A DNA stretch of 37,788 nucleotides from Gemmatimonadetes bacterium SCN 70-22. Its GTDB lineage: Bacteria > Gemmatimonadota > Gemmatimonadetes > Gemmatimonadales > Gemmatimonadaceae. The stretch's first letter is position 1. Every line of letters starts with the position of its first letter. Position numbers and translations under genes: made by a program. Positions 28,844 to 37,788 of the stretch are shown piece after piece. Location: the NCBI GenBank assembly GCA_001724275.1, contig MEDZ01000037.1, positions 1-37,788 of the forward strand, read 5' to 3'. The notes below the pieces were generated by a model. That model was not told where the DNA came from. It searched no databases and worked only from the letters and a program-made list of their open reading frames with translations.

Positions 28844-29460
28844 GCCGACTCCTCCGGCGACAGGTTGTCATCGAGCAGGTGATACGCCGCCCCGCACGCC
28901 GCACATACCAGGCGCGCTTCCCCACTCCCGTCTCCCGTCTCCCGTCCCCCGTCTCTCGTCCCGGCCTTCGGCAAGGAGACGCCACACCGGCACACCCACC
29001 CCACCTGCCGTGCCGGCACCCCCACCACGAGCGCATACGGCTTCACGTCGCGCGAGACCACGGCACCGGCGCCCACGAAGGAAAACTCGCCCAGCGTCAC
29101 CCCGCACACCACCGTCGCATTGGCGCCGATGCTCGCCCCGCGCTGCACCAGCGTGCGCCGGTACTCGTGCTTCCGCGACACGTGGCTGCGCGGGTTGATC
29201 ACGTTGGTGAAGACCATCGAGGGGCCGCAGAAGACGTCGTCCTCCAGCTCGACCCCCTCGTACACCGACACGTTGTTCTGGATCTTCACGTTGTTGCCGA
29301 TCCGCGTCCGCGGCATCACCACCACGTTCTGCCCCAGCGAGCACCGTTCCCCGATCACCGCGCCGGCGTTGACGTGGCAGAAGTGCCAGATGCGCGTGTC
29401 GTCGCCGACGACCGCGCCCGCGTCGACGTAGGCGGATTCGTGGATGAACGGCGCGCCCAT
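28840..29460 (-). CDS. wbpD: UDP-sugar 3-N-acetyltransferase (WbpD type), with zinc-ribbon tail
   Basis: Left-handed beta-helix acetyltransferase that acetylates the 3-amino sugar to UDP-2,3-diacetamido-2,3-dideoxyglucuronate. 206 aa from the ATG at 29460. The family strings HESAYVDAGAVVGDDTRIWHF-type start, GQNVVVMP, VKIQNNVSVYEGVELEDDVF, CGPSMVFTNVINPRS and GANATVVCGVTLGEFSFVGA are continuous. A C-terminal tail has CRCG ... CAACG, four Cys that could bind zinc. Between the two Cys pairs the gene carries the G-rich heptamer repeat in frame (RDGGRETGDGSGE), so that linker was probably made by repeat insertion or expansion. It lies 1 bp after carB and overlaps wbpB. Confidence 0.92.
   Translation of the reverse strand: MGAPFIHESAYVDAGAVVGDDTRIWHFCHVNAGAVIGERCSLGQNVVVMPRTRIGNNVKIQNNVSVYEGVELEDDVFCGPSMVFTNVINPRSHVSRKHEYRRTLVQRGASIGANATVVCGVTLGEFSFVGAGAVVSRDVKPYALVVGVPARQVGWVCRCGVSLPKAGTRDGGRETGDGSGEARLVCAACGAAYHLLDDNLSPEESA
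28920..28950 (-). repeat. G-rich heptamer repeat, locus C (inside wbpD)
   Basis: On the minus (coding) strand three GACGGGA units preceded by GACGGGG and followed by GTGGGG. Five G-runs give a G-quadruplex candidate in the wbpD message. It is in frame and encodes the linker between the two Cys pairs of the zinc-ribbon-like tail. Confidence 0.75.
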
Positions 29461-29461
29461 C

Positions 29462-32698
<3,237 letters not shown>

Positions 32699-32721
32699 GT
32701 CCGGAAGTCTAAGTACAGAAA

Positions 32722-32772
32722 GCCGCTCGAGCGGCACGAGGAGCGCCTCCCCGCCGCGACGCCGGCGGGGAG
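32722..32772 (-). terminator. Tandem hairpins in the gmd-carB spacer
   Basis: First, 32747-32772 forms a 10-bp stem (CTCCCCGCCG / CGGCGGGGAG, 6-base loop) about 10 bp after the gmd stop; no T tract follows it. Then 32722-32735 is a perfect palindrome GCCGCTCGAGCGGC followed on the minus strand by TTTCTGT. Together they may terminate gmd transcripts or attenuate carB. Confidence 0.45.
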
Positions 32773-32781
32773 CACTGCAAT

Positions 32782-33771
32782 TTACACGTCCGCCCCCGAT
32801 CTCACGCGCTCCAGGTCGGCGGTGACCATCATTTCGACCAGCGCCGGGAAGGCAACCCGGGGGCGCCACCCCAGGAGCTCCCGGGCCAGCCGCGCGTCCG
32901 CCACGAGCGACGTCGTGTCGACGGGCCGGAACAGCGACGCGTCGGCGACCACGTGCTCCCGGTAGTCGAGCCCCACGAGCGCGAAGGCGTGCTCGCAGTA
33001 CTCGCGCACCGAGTGCGAGACCCCGGTCCCGATGACCAGGTCGCGCGGTCGCTCCTGCTGCAGCATCCGCCACATCGCCTCGGCATAGTCCCCGGCGAAC
33101 CCCCAGTCGCGCCGCCCCTCCAGGTTCCCCAACGTCAGCGTCCGGTCGACACCCGCCGCGATGCGCGCCGCCGCGCGCGAGATCTTCCGCGTGACGAACG
33201 CCGGCCCCCGGCGCGGGCTCTCGTGGTTGTAGAGGATCGCCGAGGCGACGTGCAGGGCGTGGCTCTCCCGGTAGTTCGACGCCAGCCAGAAGGCCGCCGC
33301 CTTGGAGACCCCGTACGGCGACGCCGGACGGACGGGCGTATCCTCCGCCTGCGGCCACCGCTCCGGACGCCCGAAGATCTCGCACGACGACGCCACGACC
33401 ATGCGGGCAGCCGGGGCCACGCGCCGGACCGCCTCCATCAGGTTGACCGTGCTCCCCGCGTTGGCGGACAGCGCCTCCATGGGACGCTCCCACGACGTGT
33501 CGACCCGGCTGGCGGCCGCGAGGTGATAGACCTCGTCGGGGGCGACCCGAGCCACCACCTCCTGCACCGCCGCCGGGTCGCCCAGGTCGAGCGGGACGAC
33601 GTCGAGGCGTGAGAGGAGGTGCGCGATGCGCCAATCGCGACCATCGCCGCCGCCGCGGCGCGACGTTCCCACGACGCGATACCCGTGCGCGAGGAGGAGC
33701 TCGGCGAGGTACGAGCCGTCCTGCCCACGGACGCCCGTGACGAGCGCCGTCTTCGCGGGCGCGTCACGCAT
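32782..33771 (-). CDS. gmd: GDP-mannose 4,6-dehydratase family protein
   Basis: SDR dehydratase giving GDP-4-keto-6-deoxy-D-mannose, precursor of GDP-fucose, rhamnose or perosamine. 329 aa, slightly short. The Gmd-specific Rossmann motif [17 protein letters not shown] is at 11-27. The active site holds SSCEIFG (128-134, where TSELYG is usual) and Tyr153-x3-Lys157 in SPYGVSK. Diagnostic strings [17 protein letters not shown] and [20 protein letters not shown] match Gmd closely. No partner reductase is adjacent. It begins right after the ribosomal operon terminator; I see no Shine-Dalgarno at the ATG. Its C-terminus is followed by hairpins before carB. Confidence 0.88.
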   Translation of the reverse strand: MRDAPAKTALVTGVRGQDGSYLAELLLAHGYRVVGTSRRGGGDGRDWRIAHLLSRLDVVPLDLGDPAAVQEVVARVAPDEVYHLAAASRVDTSWERPMEALSANAGSTVNLMEAVRRVAPAARMVVASSCEIFGRPERWPQAEDTPVRPASPYGVSKAAAFWLASNYRESHALHVASAILYNHESPRRGPAFVTRKISRAAARIAAGVDRTLTLGNLEGRRDWGFAGDYAEAMWRMLQQERPRDLVIGTGVSHSVREYCEHAFALVGLDYREHVVADASLFRPVDTTSLVADARLARELLGWRPRVAFPALVEMMVTADLERVRSGADV

Positions 33772-33788
33772 CGGCGAGGGGGTGAACG

Positions 33789-33816
33789 AAAAAGGGAGCG
33801 CCGAACGCGCTCCCTT
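33789..33816 (-). terminator. Intrinsic terminator of the ribosomal protein operon
   Basis: On the minus strand AAGGGAGCGC-GTTCG-GCGCTCCCTT is a perfect 10-bp stem with a 5-base loop running into TTTTT. It lies 27 bp after the rpmB stop. This is one of the clearest intrinsic terminators in the window. Confidence 0.92.
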
Positions 33817-33843
33817 GGTCGAACATCGGTTGGAGCGCCGAGC

Positions 33844-34062
33844 TCACGCGACGGCGGCACCGCGAGGGGCCCGCTGCACCTTGCCGGCGGCGAGGCAGCG
33901 CGTGCACACCTTGACCTTGATGGTCTTCCCTTCGCTCACGACGCGGACGACCTGGAGGTTGGGCTTCCAGGTGCGACGGGTCTTGTTGTTGGCGTGCGAG
34001 ACGCTGTTTCCGTAGGCCACGCCCTTCTCGCAGACGTAGCAGCGGTTGCGACTGATGGCCAT
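33844..34062 (-). CDS. rpmB: Large-subunit ribosomal protein L28 (zinc form)
   Basis: 72 aa. The L28 core GNSVSHANNKTRRTWKPNLQ is unmistakable. Two CxxC pairs (Cys8/11 and Cys53/56) show the zinc-binding C+ form. The ATG has GGAGGG seven bases upstream. It follows rplQ by 3 bp and ends the operon; rpmB at the end of the alpha operon is not the usual arrangement, since it more often sits with rpmG. Confidence 0.97.
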   Translation of the reverse strand: MAISRNRCYVCEKGVAYGNSVSHANNKTRRTWKPNLQVVRVVSEGKTIKVKVCTRCLAAGKVQRAPRGAAVA

Positions 34063-34065
34063 GGC

Positions 34066-34422
34066 TCAGCCCTCCACGAGCTCGATGCGCGCCATTTCCG
34101 CCCCGTCGCCCTTGCGATGGCCGGTCTTGAGGATGCGCGTGTATCCACCGGGCCGCTTGACGTACTTGGGCCCGATCTCCTTGAACAGCTTGTCCGCCGT
34201 CTCCCGCTTCTGGATGTGACGGCCGGCGAGACGGCGATCGTGCAAGGTCCCGGAGCGGGCCTTGGTGATCAGCTTCTCGATGAAGGGGCGAAGCTCCTTG
34301 GCCTTCGCCTCCGTGGTCTCGATGGCACCGTGCTCGATCAGCGACGACGCGAGGCCGCGCATGAGCGCGAGCTTCTGTTCGCTGGTGCGGCGAAGCTGGC
34401 GCCCCGCTTTCCTGTGACGCAT
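34066..34422 (-). CDS. rplQ: Large-subunit ribosomal protein L17
   Basis: 118 aa, normal length. Starts MRHRKAGRQLRRTSEQKLAL, the universal L17 N-terminus, and continues with LIEHGAIETTEAKAKELRPF and GGYTRILKTGHRKGDGAEMA. It lies 5 bp after rpoA in the canonical order. It contacts 23S rRNA domain III and lies near the exit tunnel. Confidence 0.98.
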   Translation of the reverse strand: MRHRKAGRQLRRTSEQKLALMRGLASSLIEHGAIETTEAKAKELRPFIEKLITKARSGTLHDRRLAGRHIQKRETADKLFKEIGPKYVKRPGGYTRILKTGHRKGDGAEMARIELVEG

Positions 34423-34427
34423 TGCCC

Positions 34428-35498
34428 TTACTCCTCTTCGTCGTCTGGCGCGTTCGCGGCCGCGCGGCTCGGCGGGGTCCCCAGGTCGATGATGCGGACG
34501 CCCTCGCCGTTCTCTTCGTAGCGCATGCCGAAGTTCAAGCCTTCGCGCTCCAGGAGGTCAGCGATCTCCTGCAGCGACTTCTTCCCGAAATTCTTGACCT
34601 GGAGGATCTGGTTCTCGGTCTGGCGGACCAGGTCACCCAGGGTACGGATGTTGGAGTTCTTCAGCGAGTTCACCGAGCGAACCGAGAGCTCGAGGTCGTC
34701 GATGGCCGTCTTGAAGAGCTGCGCGAGGCGAGCCGCATCCCCGCCGGCGCTATCCCCGCCCATCGACATCGGCGCCGAAGCGTGCGAGCCGAAGGAGGCG
34801 AAGTACTGGAAGTGCGTCTGCGCCAGCGCCGCGGCGTAGCTGACCGCCTCTTCCGGCGTGATGGTGCCGTTGGTCTCGACGGTGAGCGTGAGGCGATCGT
34901 AGTCGGTGCGCTGCCCGACGCGGGTCTCCGCGACGCTGAAGTTGGCGCGGCGAACGGGGTTGTAGATCGCGTCGACGCGAACGAGGTCGATGGGGAGGCC
35001 GCGGTCGAGGACGTGCTGCTCGGACTCGACGTAGCCACGCCCCTTGTTCACGTAGAGCTCGACGTTGATGTCGCGTGCGTCTTGCAGCGTGAACAGGTGG
35101 TGGTTCGGGTTGATGACCCGGACGCTCCCGCTCTGGTCGATGTCGCCGGCGGTGACGGGCCCCGCCTCGGACTTCCCGATGCGCAGCACCGTTTCCTCGA
35201 CGTCGTCGGCCATGCTGAGGACGAGCGTCTTGAGGTTGCCGATGATCTGGTGGACGTCCTCGACGACGCCGGCGATGGTCTGGTGCTCGTGCACCACTCC
35301 ATCGATCCGGAAGCCCCAGACCGCGGCGCCGCGAAGCGACGAGAGCAGCATGCGCCGCATGGCATTGCCGAGCGTGTGGCCGTAGCCCCGCTCGAGCGGC
35401 TGGAGGACGAATTCGGCGACGTACGGTGCCTCATCCCGCTTCCGGACCTCGACGAGGTGGGGACGAACCAGGCCCTTCAGGTCGATCGCTTGAGACAT
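34428..35498 (-). CDS. rpoA: DNA-directed RNA polymerase alpha subunit
   Basis: 356 aa, a little longer than the common 310-330. The alpha-NTD (assembly, about 1-235) contains FVLQPLERGYGHTLGNAMRRMLLSSLRG. A linker rich in Gly/Ala/Ser (about 225-245, GSHASAPMSMGGDSAGGDAA) separates it from the alpha-CTD (about 255-325), which has LELSVRSVNSLKNSNI and the helix-hairpin-helix VKNFGKKSLQEIADLLE that binds UP elements and activators. An acidic tail ends in DDEEE. The 177-bp spacer before it is strongly structured. Confidence 0.98.
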   Translation of the reverse strand: MSQAIDLKGLVRPHLVEVRKRDEAPYVAEFVLQPLERGYGHTLGNAMRRMLLSSLRGAAVWGFRIDGVVHEHQTIAGVVEDVHQIIGNLKTLVLSMADDVEETVLRIGKSEAGPVTAGDIDQSGSVRVINPNHHLFTLQDARDINVELYVNKGRGYVESEQHVLDRGLPIDLVRVDAIYNPVRRANFSVAETRVGQRTDYDRLTLTVETNGTITPEEAVSYAAALAQTHFQYFASFGSHASAPMSMGGDSAGGDAARLAQLFKTAIDDLELSVRSVNSLKNSNIRTLGDLVRQTENQILQVKNFGKKSLQEIADLLEREGLNFGMRYEENGEGVRIIDLGTPPSRAAANAPDDEEE

Positions 35499-35675
35499 GT
35501 ATCAGTGCTCGGTGCGGTCATACCGGGGCCGCGCCCCGGCAACGCCCCACCCCGCCCCTAACGCGCGGTGGGCTCGTACGAGAGTTAGGGTCTCGACCCG
35601 GAAATCCAGACGGGAGACGGGGGTGTGGAGACGGGAGTTGGGGGGTACCCGCACTCCCGTCTCGCATTCCACCGG
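35499..35675 (-). promoter_or_regulatory. Structured rpsD-rpoA spacer with nested inverted repeats and locus D
   Basis: No gene. Three inverted repeats: CCGGGGC-CGC-GCCCCGG at 35523-35539; CCCTAAC (35556-35562) with GTTAGGG (35584-35590), enclosing the palindrome CTCGTACGAG (35573-35582); and GAGACGGGAGT (35628-35638) with ACTCCCGTCTC (35653-35663), enclosing GGGTACCC. The last repeat is made of the G-rich heptamer, and the plus strand 35612-35645 can form a G-quadruplex. A role in tuning rpoA expression relative to rpsD is plausible but unproven. Confidence 0.5.
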
Positions 35676-36308
35676 TTACTTCGAGTACAGCTCGACGACC
35701 AGCTGCTCCTGGGCGGCGATCGGGATGTTCGGGCGCGAGGGGCGCTCGAGCATGCGACCCGAGAAGGTGTCGCGATCGACCGCGAGCCACGACGGGGAAG
35801 CCCCGCGGGTCGCCTGCTCCATCGCTCCCTGCACCAGGGTCAGCTCGCGCGACTTCTGGCGCACGCGCACCTCCTGGCCCGGGGTCACGACATAGCTGGG
35901 GATGTCGACCGTCTTGGCGTCGATCTCGATGTGCCGATGCCGGATGAGCTGACGCGCCGCCTTGCGGCTGGGGGCGAAGCCCATGCGGTAGACCAGGTTG
36001 TCGAGGCGGCTTTCCAGCGCCGCGAGCAGGTTGTGGCCGTGAATTCCCGGCAGCGCCGACACCTTCTTGAAGGTGTTGCGGAACTGCGTTTCGCTGACCC
36101 CGTAGATGCGCTTGATCTTCTGCTTCTCGCGCAGCTGCTTGGAGTATTCCGACGACTTGCGGCGACGCGACGCCGCCTGGCCGTGCTGACCCGGGGGGTA
36201 CGGACGGCGCTCGACCGGGCACTTCTCGGTGAAGCACTTCGTCCCCTTGAGGAACAGCTTCGTCCCCTCACGGCGGCACTGCCGGCAGGAGGCTCCCGTA
36301 TAGCGCAT
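35676..36308 (-). CDS. rpsD: Small-subunit ribosomal protein S4 (zinc form)
   Basis: Primary 16S rRNA-binding protein, nucleator of 30S assembly, and autoregulator of this operon in some bacteria. 210 aa. Four N-terminal Cys (8, 11, 25, 30) show the zinc-binding form. The core has RRPYPPGQHGQ and KQKIKRIYGVSETQFRN. The S4 RNA-binding domain has LESRLDNLVYRMGFAPSRKA and ARQLIRHRHIEID. It lies 2 bp after rpsK in canonical order. Confidence 0.98.
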   Translation of the reverse strand: MRYTGASCRQCRREGTKLFLKGTKCFTEKCPVERRPYPPGQHGQAASRRRKSSEYSKQLREKQKIKRIYGVSETQFRNTFKKVSALPGIHGHNLLAALESRLDNLVYRMGFAPSRKAARQLIRHRHIEIDAKTVDIPSYVVTPGQEVRVRQKSRELTLVQGAMEQATRGASPSWLAVDRDTFSGRMLERPSRPNIPIAAQEQLVVELYSK

Positions 36309-36310
36309 GC

Positions 36311-36688
36311 TCAGACCCTCCGGCGCTTCGGGGGACGGCAGCCGTTGTGCGGAATCGGCGTCACGTCCTTGATCGACTTCACCTGCAGGCCGGCCGACGC
36401 GAGCGCCTGGATGGCCGACTCACGCCCCGAACCGGGCCCCTGCACGCGCACGTGCACGCGTCGCACGCCGGCGGTGAGCGCTTCGCGCGCGCACTGCTCG
36501 GCCGCGACCGTCGCCGCGAACGGCGTCGACTTCTTGGAGCCCTTGAACCCCGCCTTGCCGGACGTCCCCCACGAGATGGCATTGCCATGCATGTCGGTGA
36601 TCGTCACCAGCGTGTTGTTGAACGTCGCGTTGATGTGGGCGATCCCCTCCGCCTCCACGACGCGCTTGGTCTTTTTCCCGGTCGCCAT
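36311..36688 (-). CDS. rpsK: Small-subunit ribosomal protein S11
   Basis: 125 aa. Platform protein of the 30S subunit near the mRNA exit. Motifs: [57 protein letters not shown] and the C-terminal [16 protein letters not shown]. It lies 1 bp after rpsM. Confidence 0.98.
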   Translation of the reverse strand: MATGKKTKRVVEAEGIAHINATFNNTLVTITDMHGNAISWGTSGKAGFKGSKKSTPFAATVAAEQCAREALTAGVRRVHVRVQGPGSGRESAIQALASAGLQVKSIKDVTPIPHNGCRPPKRRRV

Positions 36689-36689
36689 A

Positions 36690-37067
36690 CTACTTGGTCA
36701 CCTTCTTCTTGCCCGCGATCGCGCGACGCGGTCCCTTCTTCGTGCGCGCATTGGTGTGAGTGCGCTGACCGCGCACGGGGAGCCCACGGCGATGACGGAT
36801 CCCTCGGTACGAGCCGATGTCCATCAGTCGCTTGATGTTCATCGCGACCTCGGTGCGCAACGCACCCTCGACGCGATAATCCTTCTCGATGACCTGACGG
36901 AGCTTGTTCACGTCGCCATCGGACAGATCGCGCACGCGCAGGTCGGACGAGACCCCGGTCTTCCCGAGAATCTCCTTCGCGACGGCACGCCCGATCCCGA
37001 AGATGTACGTCAACCCGATCTCGACCTTCTTGTCGCGAGGGAGATCGACACCAGCGATACGCGCCAT
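36690..37067 (-). CDS. rpsM: Small-subunit ribosomal protein S13
   Basis: 125 aa. Head protein of the 30S subunit that contacts the P-site tRNA and L5. Motifs: [34 protein letters not shown], and the tRNA-contacting basic tail [24 protein letters not shown] lies six bases before the ATG. It lies 2 bp after rpmJ. Confidence 0.98.
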   Translation of the reverse strand: MARIAGVDLPRDKKVEIGLTYIFGIGRAVAKEILGKTGVSSDLRVRDLSDGDVNKLRQVIEKDYRVEGALRTEVAMNIKRLMDIGSYRGIRHRRGLPVRGQRTHTNARTKKGPRRAIAGKKKVTK

Positions 37068-37069
37068 AA

Positions 37070-37186
37070 TCAGCCCTGCCGCTGCTTGTGCTTAGGGTTG
37101 CGCTTGCAAATGATGCGAGTGACGCCGCTGCGCTTCACGACTTTGCAGTGCTCGCAGATGGGCTTCACGCTGCTGCGGACTTTCAC
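37070..37186 (-). CDS. rpmJ: Large-subunit ribosomal protein L36
   Basis: 38 aa with a GTG start. Its sequence [20 protein letters not shown] continues with [18 protein letters not shown]. The zinc ligands Cys11, Cys14, Cys27 and His33 are present, so it is the C+ form. GGAG sits six bases upstream of the GTG. It is the first gene of the operon; infA, map, adk and secY, which usually precede it, are not here. Confidence 0.97.
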   Translation of the reverse strand: MKVRSSVKPICEHCKVVKRSGVTRIICKRNPKHKQRQG

Positions 37187-37240
37187 CGGAGACTCCGAAT
37201 CGATCCGAAGGGAACTAACGAAAAATCGGACAAGACACCA

Positions 37241-37269
37241 AGAATAGACATGTCGCCCCCTCGATGCAA
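37241..37269 (-). promoter_or_regulatory. Sigma70-type promoter of the rpmJ-rpmB operon
   Basis: On the minus strand TTGCAT (-35, 37264-37269), a 17-bp spacer and TATTCT (-10, 37241-37246). The transcript would start near 37234, leaving a leader of about 48 bases before the rpmJ GTG. The surrounding 37190-37300 is noticeably AT-richer than the rest of the window and holds nothing else I recognise. Confidence 0.8.
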
Positions 37270-37344
37270 GGGATCGACAGCGCCAAAATCACGTACTGGC
37301 GCGCAATTACGCCCCCTCCACCCCACCCAGCCACCCCTCCCCGC

Positions 37345-37554
37345 TCACCCCCCCGCCATCTCCCGACGGACTCGCTCCATCGCCCCCCGCGGGTCACCCG
37401 CCGCGGTCACCGCCCGCCCCAGAACCAGGTACCGCGCCCCGGCGCCAACCGCCCCGCCCGGCGTCACCACCCGGAACTCGTCCAGCTCCATCAGGCGGCC
37501 GACGGCCTCCTTGATGTGGCGGGCGGTGATGACATTGCACTGGCAGACGATCAT
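37345..37554 (-). pseudogene. Chimeric frame: Bfd-like N-terminus joined to PyrF-like C-terminus
   Basis: 69 codons. Residues 1-27 (MIVCQCNVITARHIKEAVGR then LMELDEF) resemble the start of bacterioferritin-associated ferredoxin-like [2Fe-2S] proteins, with the first CxC pair. The second Cys pair such proteins need is missing. Residues 28-69 (RVVTPGGAVGAGARYLVLGR then AVTAAGDPRGAMERVRREM) resemble instead the C-terminal end of orotidine-5'-phosphate decarboxylase (PyrF). Codon endings change from mostly C to mostly G at about 37455-37475. I read this as two gene fragments joined by rearrangement or by an assembly error, not as a working protein. If real, the 3' part is the remnant of a pyrF that stood before rpmJ. 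Confidence 0.55.
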
Positions 37555-37558
37555 GATC

Positions 37559-37788
37559 TCAGCCCTGGGCGACTCCGGCGATACCGGCCAGCGACTTCAC
37601 CGCCCGCTTCAGCTGCGCGTTCTCGCGGCGCAGGCGGCGCAATTCCGCATCACCGGAGCGGGACGGTTGCTCGGCCCGCTTCAGCCAATTGTAATAGGTG
37701 GTGTCCGTGACACCCAGGACACGGGCGATCTCATAGACCCGCTTGCCTTCGCCGCGGAGCGCCGCGGCTACCTTGAGCGGCGCCGGCG
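37559..37788 (-). CDS. Helix-turn-helix protein, transposase OrfA-like (5' end cut by window)
   Basis: The last 76 codons are visible. A helix-turn-helix (VYEIARVLGVTDTTYYNWLK) is followed by a Leu-spaced basic/acidic helix (LRRLRRENAQLKRAVKSL), the layout of IS3-type OrfA (transposase_8) proteins. No terminal inverted repeat or OrfB is visible, and the frame ends with a short tail (AGIAGVAQG). It stops 4 bp before the chimeric frame. It may share the foreign origin of that frame's N-terminal part. A small transcription regulator is the other possibility. Confidence 0.5.
   Translation of the reverse strand, partial: PAPLKVAAALRGEGKRVYEIARVLGVTDTTYYNWLKRAEQPSRSGDAELRRLRRENAQLKRAVKSLAGIAGVAQG

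Noticed and set aside
25169-28950. Possible CRISPR array from repeated ACGGGAG units
   Set aside because: Units are 7 bp without spacers, and no cas genes are present; this is a short tandem repeat family.
32722-32772. Pyrimidine-responsive attenuator or riboswitch before carB
   Set aside because: The hairpins are real, but I see no anti-terminator pairing, leader peptide or PyrR-binding consensus; only a terminator-like role is recorded.
32699-33634. N-terminal extension of carB to 33634
   Set aside because: It overlaps gmd in another frame; CarB homologues begin at [17 protein letters not shown].

Overview
This is a very GC-rich bacterial chromosome segment in which every gene I can support, from the first base to the last, lies on the minus strand. 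The gene set is an essential core: outer-membrane assembly (LptD, BamD, Tol-Pal), protein export (SecA, TatC), ribosomal proteins with RNA polymerase alpha, tRNA t6A formation, DNA repair and the stringent response. The Gram-negative envelope genes, an unusually long SecA (1111 aa), many GTG starts and frequent ATGA/GTGA gene overlaps fit a member of the Gemmatimonadota or a near relative. That assignment is inference from gene content and style, not from a search.

Layout, read in the direction of transcription (high to low coordinates). 37788-37345: a truncated helix-turn-helix gene and a small open frame that looks like two different proteins joined. 37269-33789: a self-contained ribosomal operon rpmJ-rpsM-rpsK-rpsD-rpoA-rplQ-rpmB, with a clear sigma70-type promoter in front and an intrinsic terminator behind. 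33771-22707: a sugar-nucleotide cluster (gmd, then carB, wbpD, wbpB, wbpE, wbpA, ugd, and a UDP-glucuronate decarboxylase) closed by another intrinsic terminator. WbpA, WbpB, WbpE and WbpD together would turn UDP-GlcNAc into the 2,3-diacetamido uronic acid nucleotide used in O-antigens; Ugd and the decarboxylase would give UDP-glucuronate and UDP-xylose; Gmd gives GDP-4-keto-6-deoxymannose. No glycosyltransferase, flippase or polymerase is present, so the window holds precursor supply only.

22589-17826: bamD-nadD-secA. 17519-8858: radC-rel, uvrB, tsaE-tsaB-rimI, ssb and a LysM protein. 8583-1: an SDR sugar epimerase translationally coupled to tolQ-tolR-tolA-tolB-pal-cpoB-tatC-lptD, an envelope operon that runs off the left edge inside lptD.

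The most notable things outside ordinary annotation are: (i) the small frame at 37345-37554, whose N-terminus resembles a bacterioferritin-associated ferredoxin and whose C-terminus resembles the end of orotidine-phosphate decarboxylase, marking a rearrangement or an assembly join; (ii) the octamer GCCTAACG/CGTTAGGC, found six times, five of them inside genes where it uses rare-looking TTA or CCT codons; (iii) four loci with a G-rich heptamer repeat able to form G-quadruplexes, one inside the wbpD reading frame; (iv) a structured rpsD-rpoA spacer; and (v) a likely frameshift at the start of cpoB. I found no CRISPR array, tRNA, rRNA, phage or complete insertion sequence, and no clear new multi-gene system.
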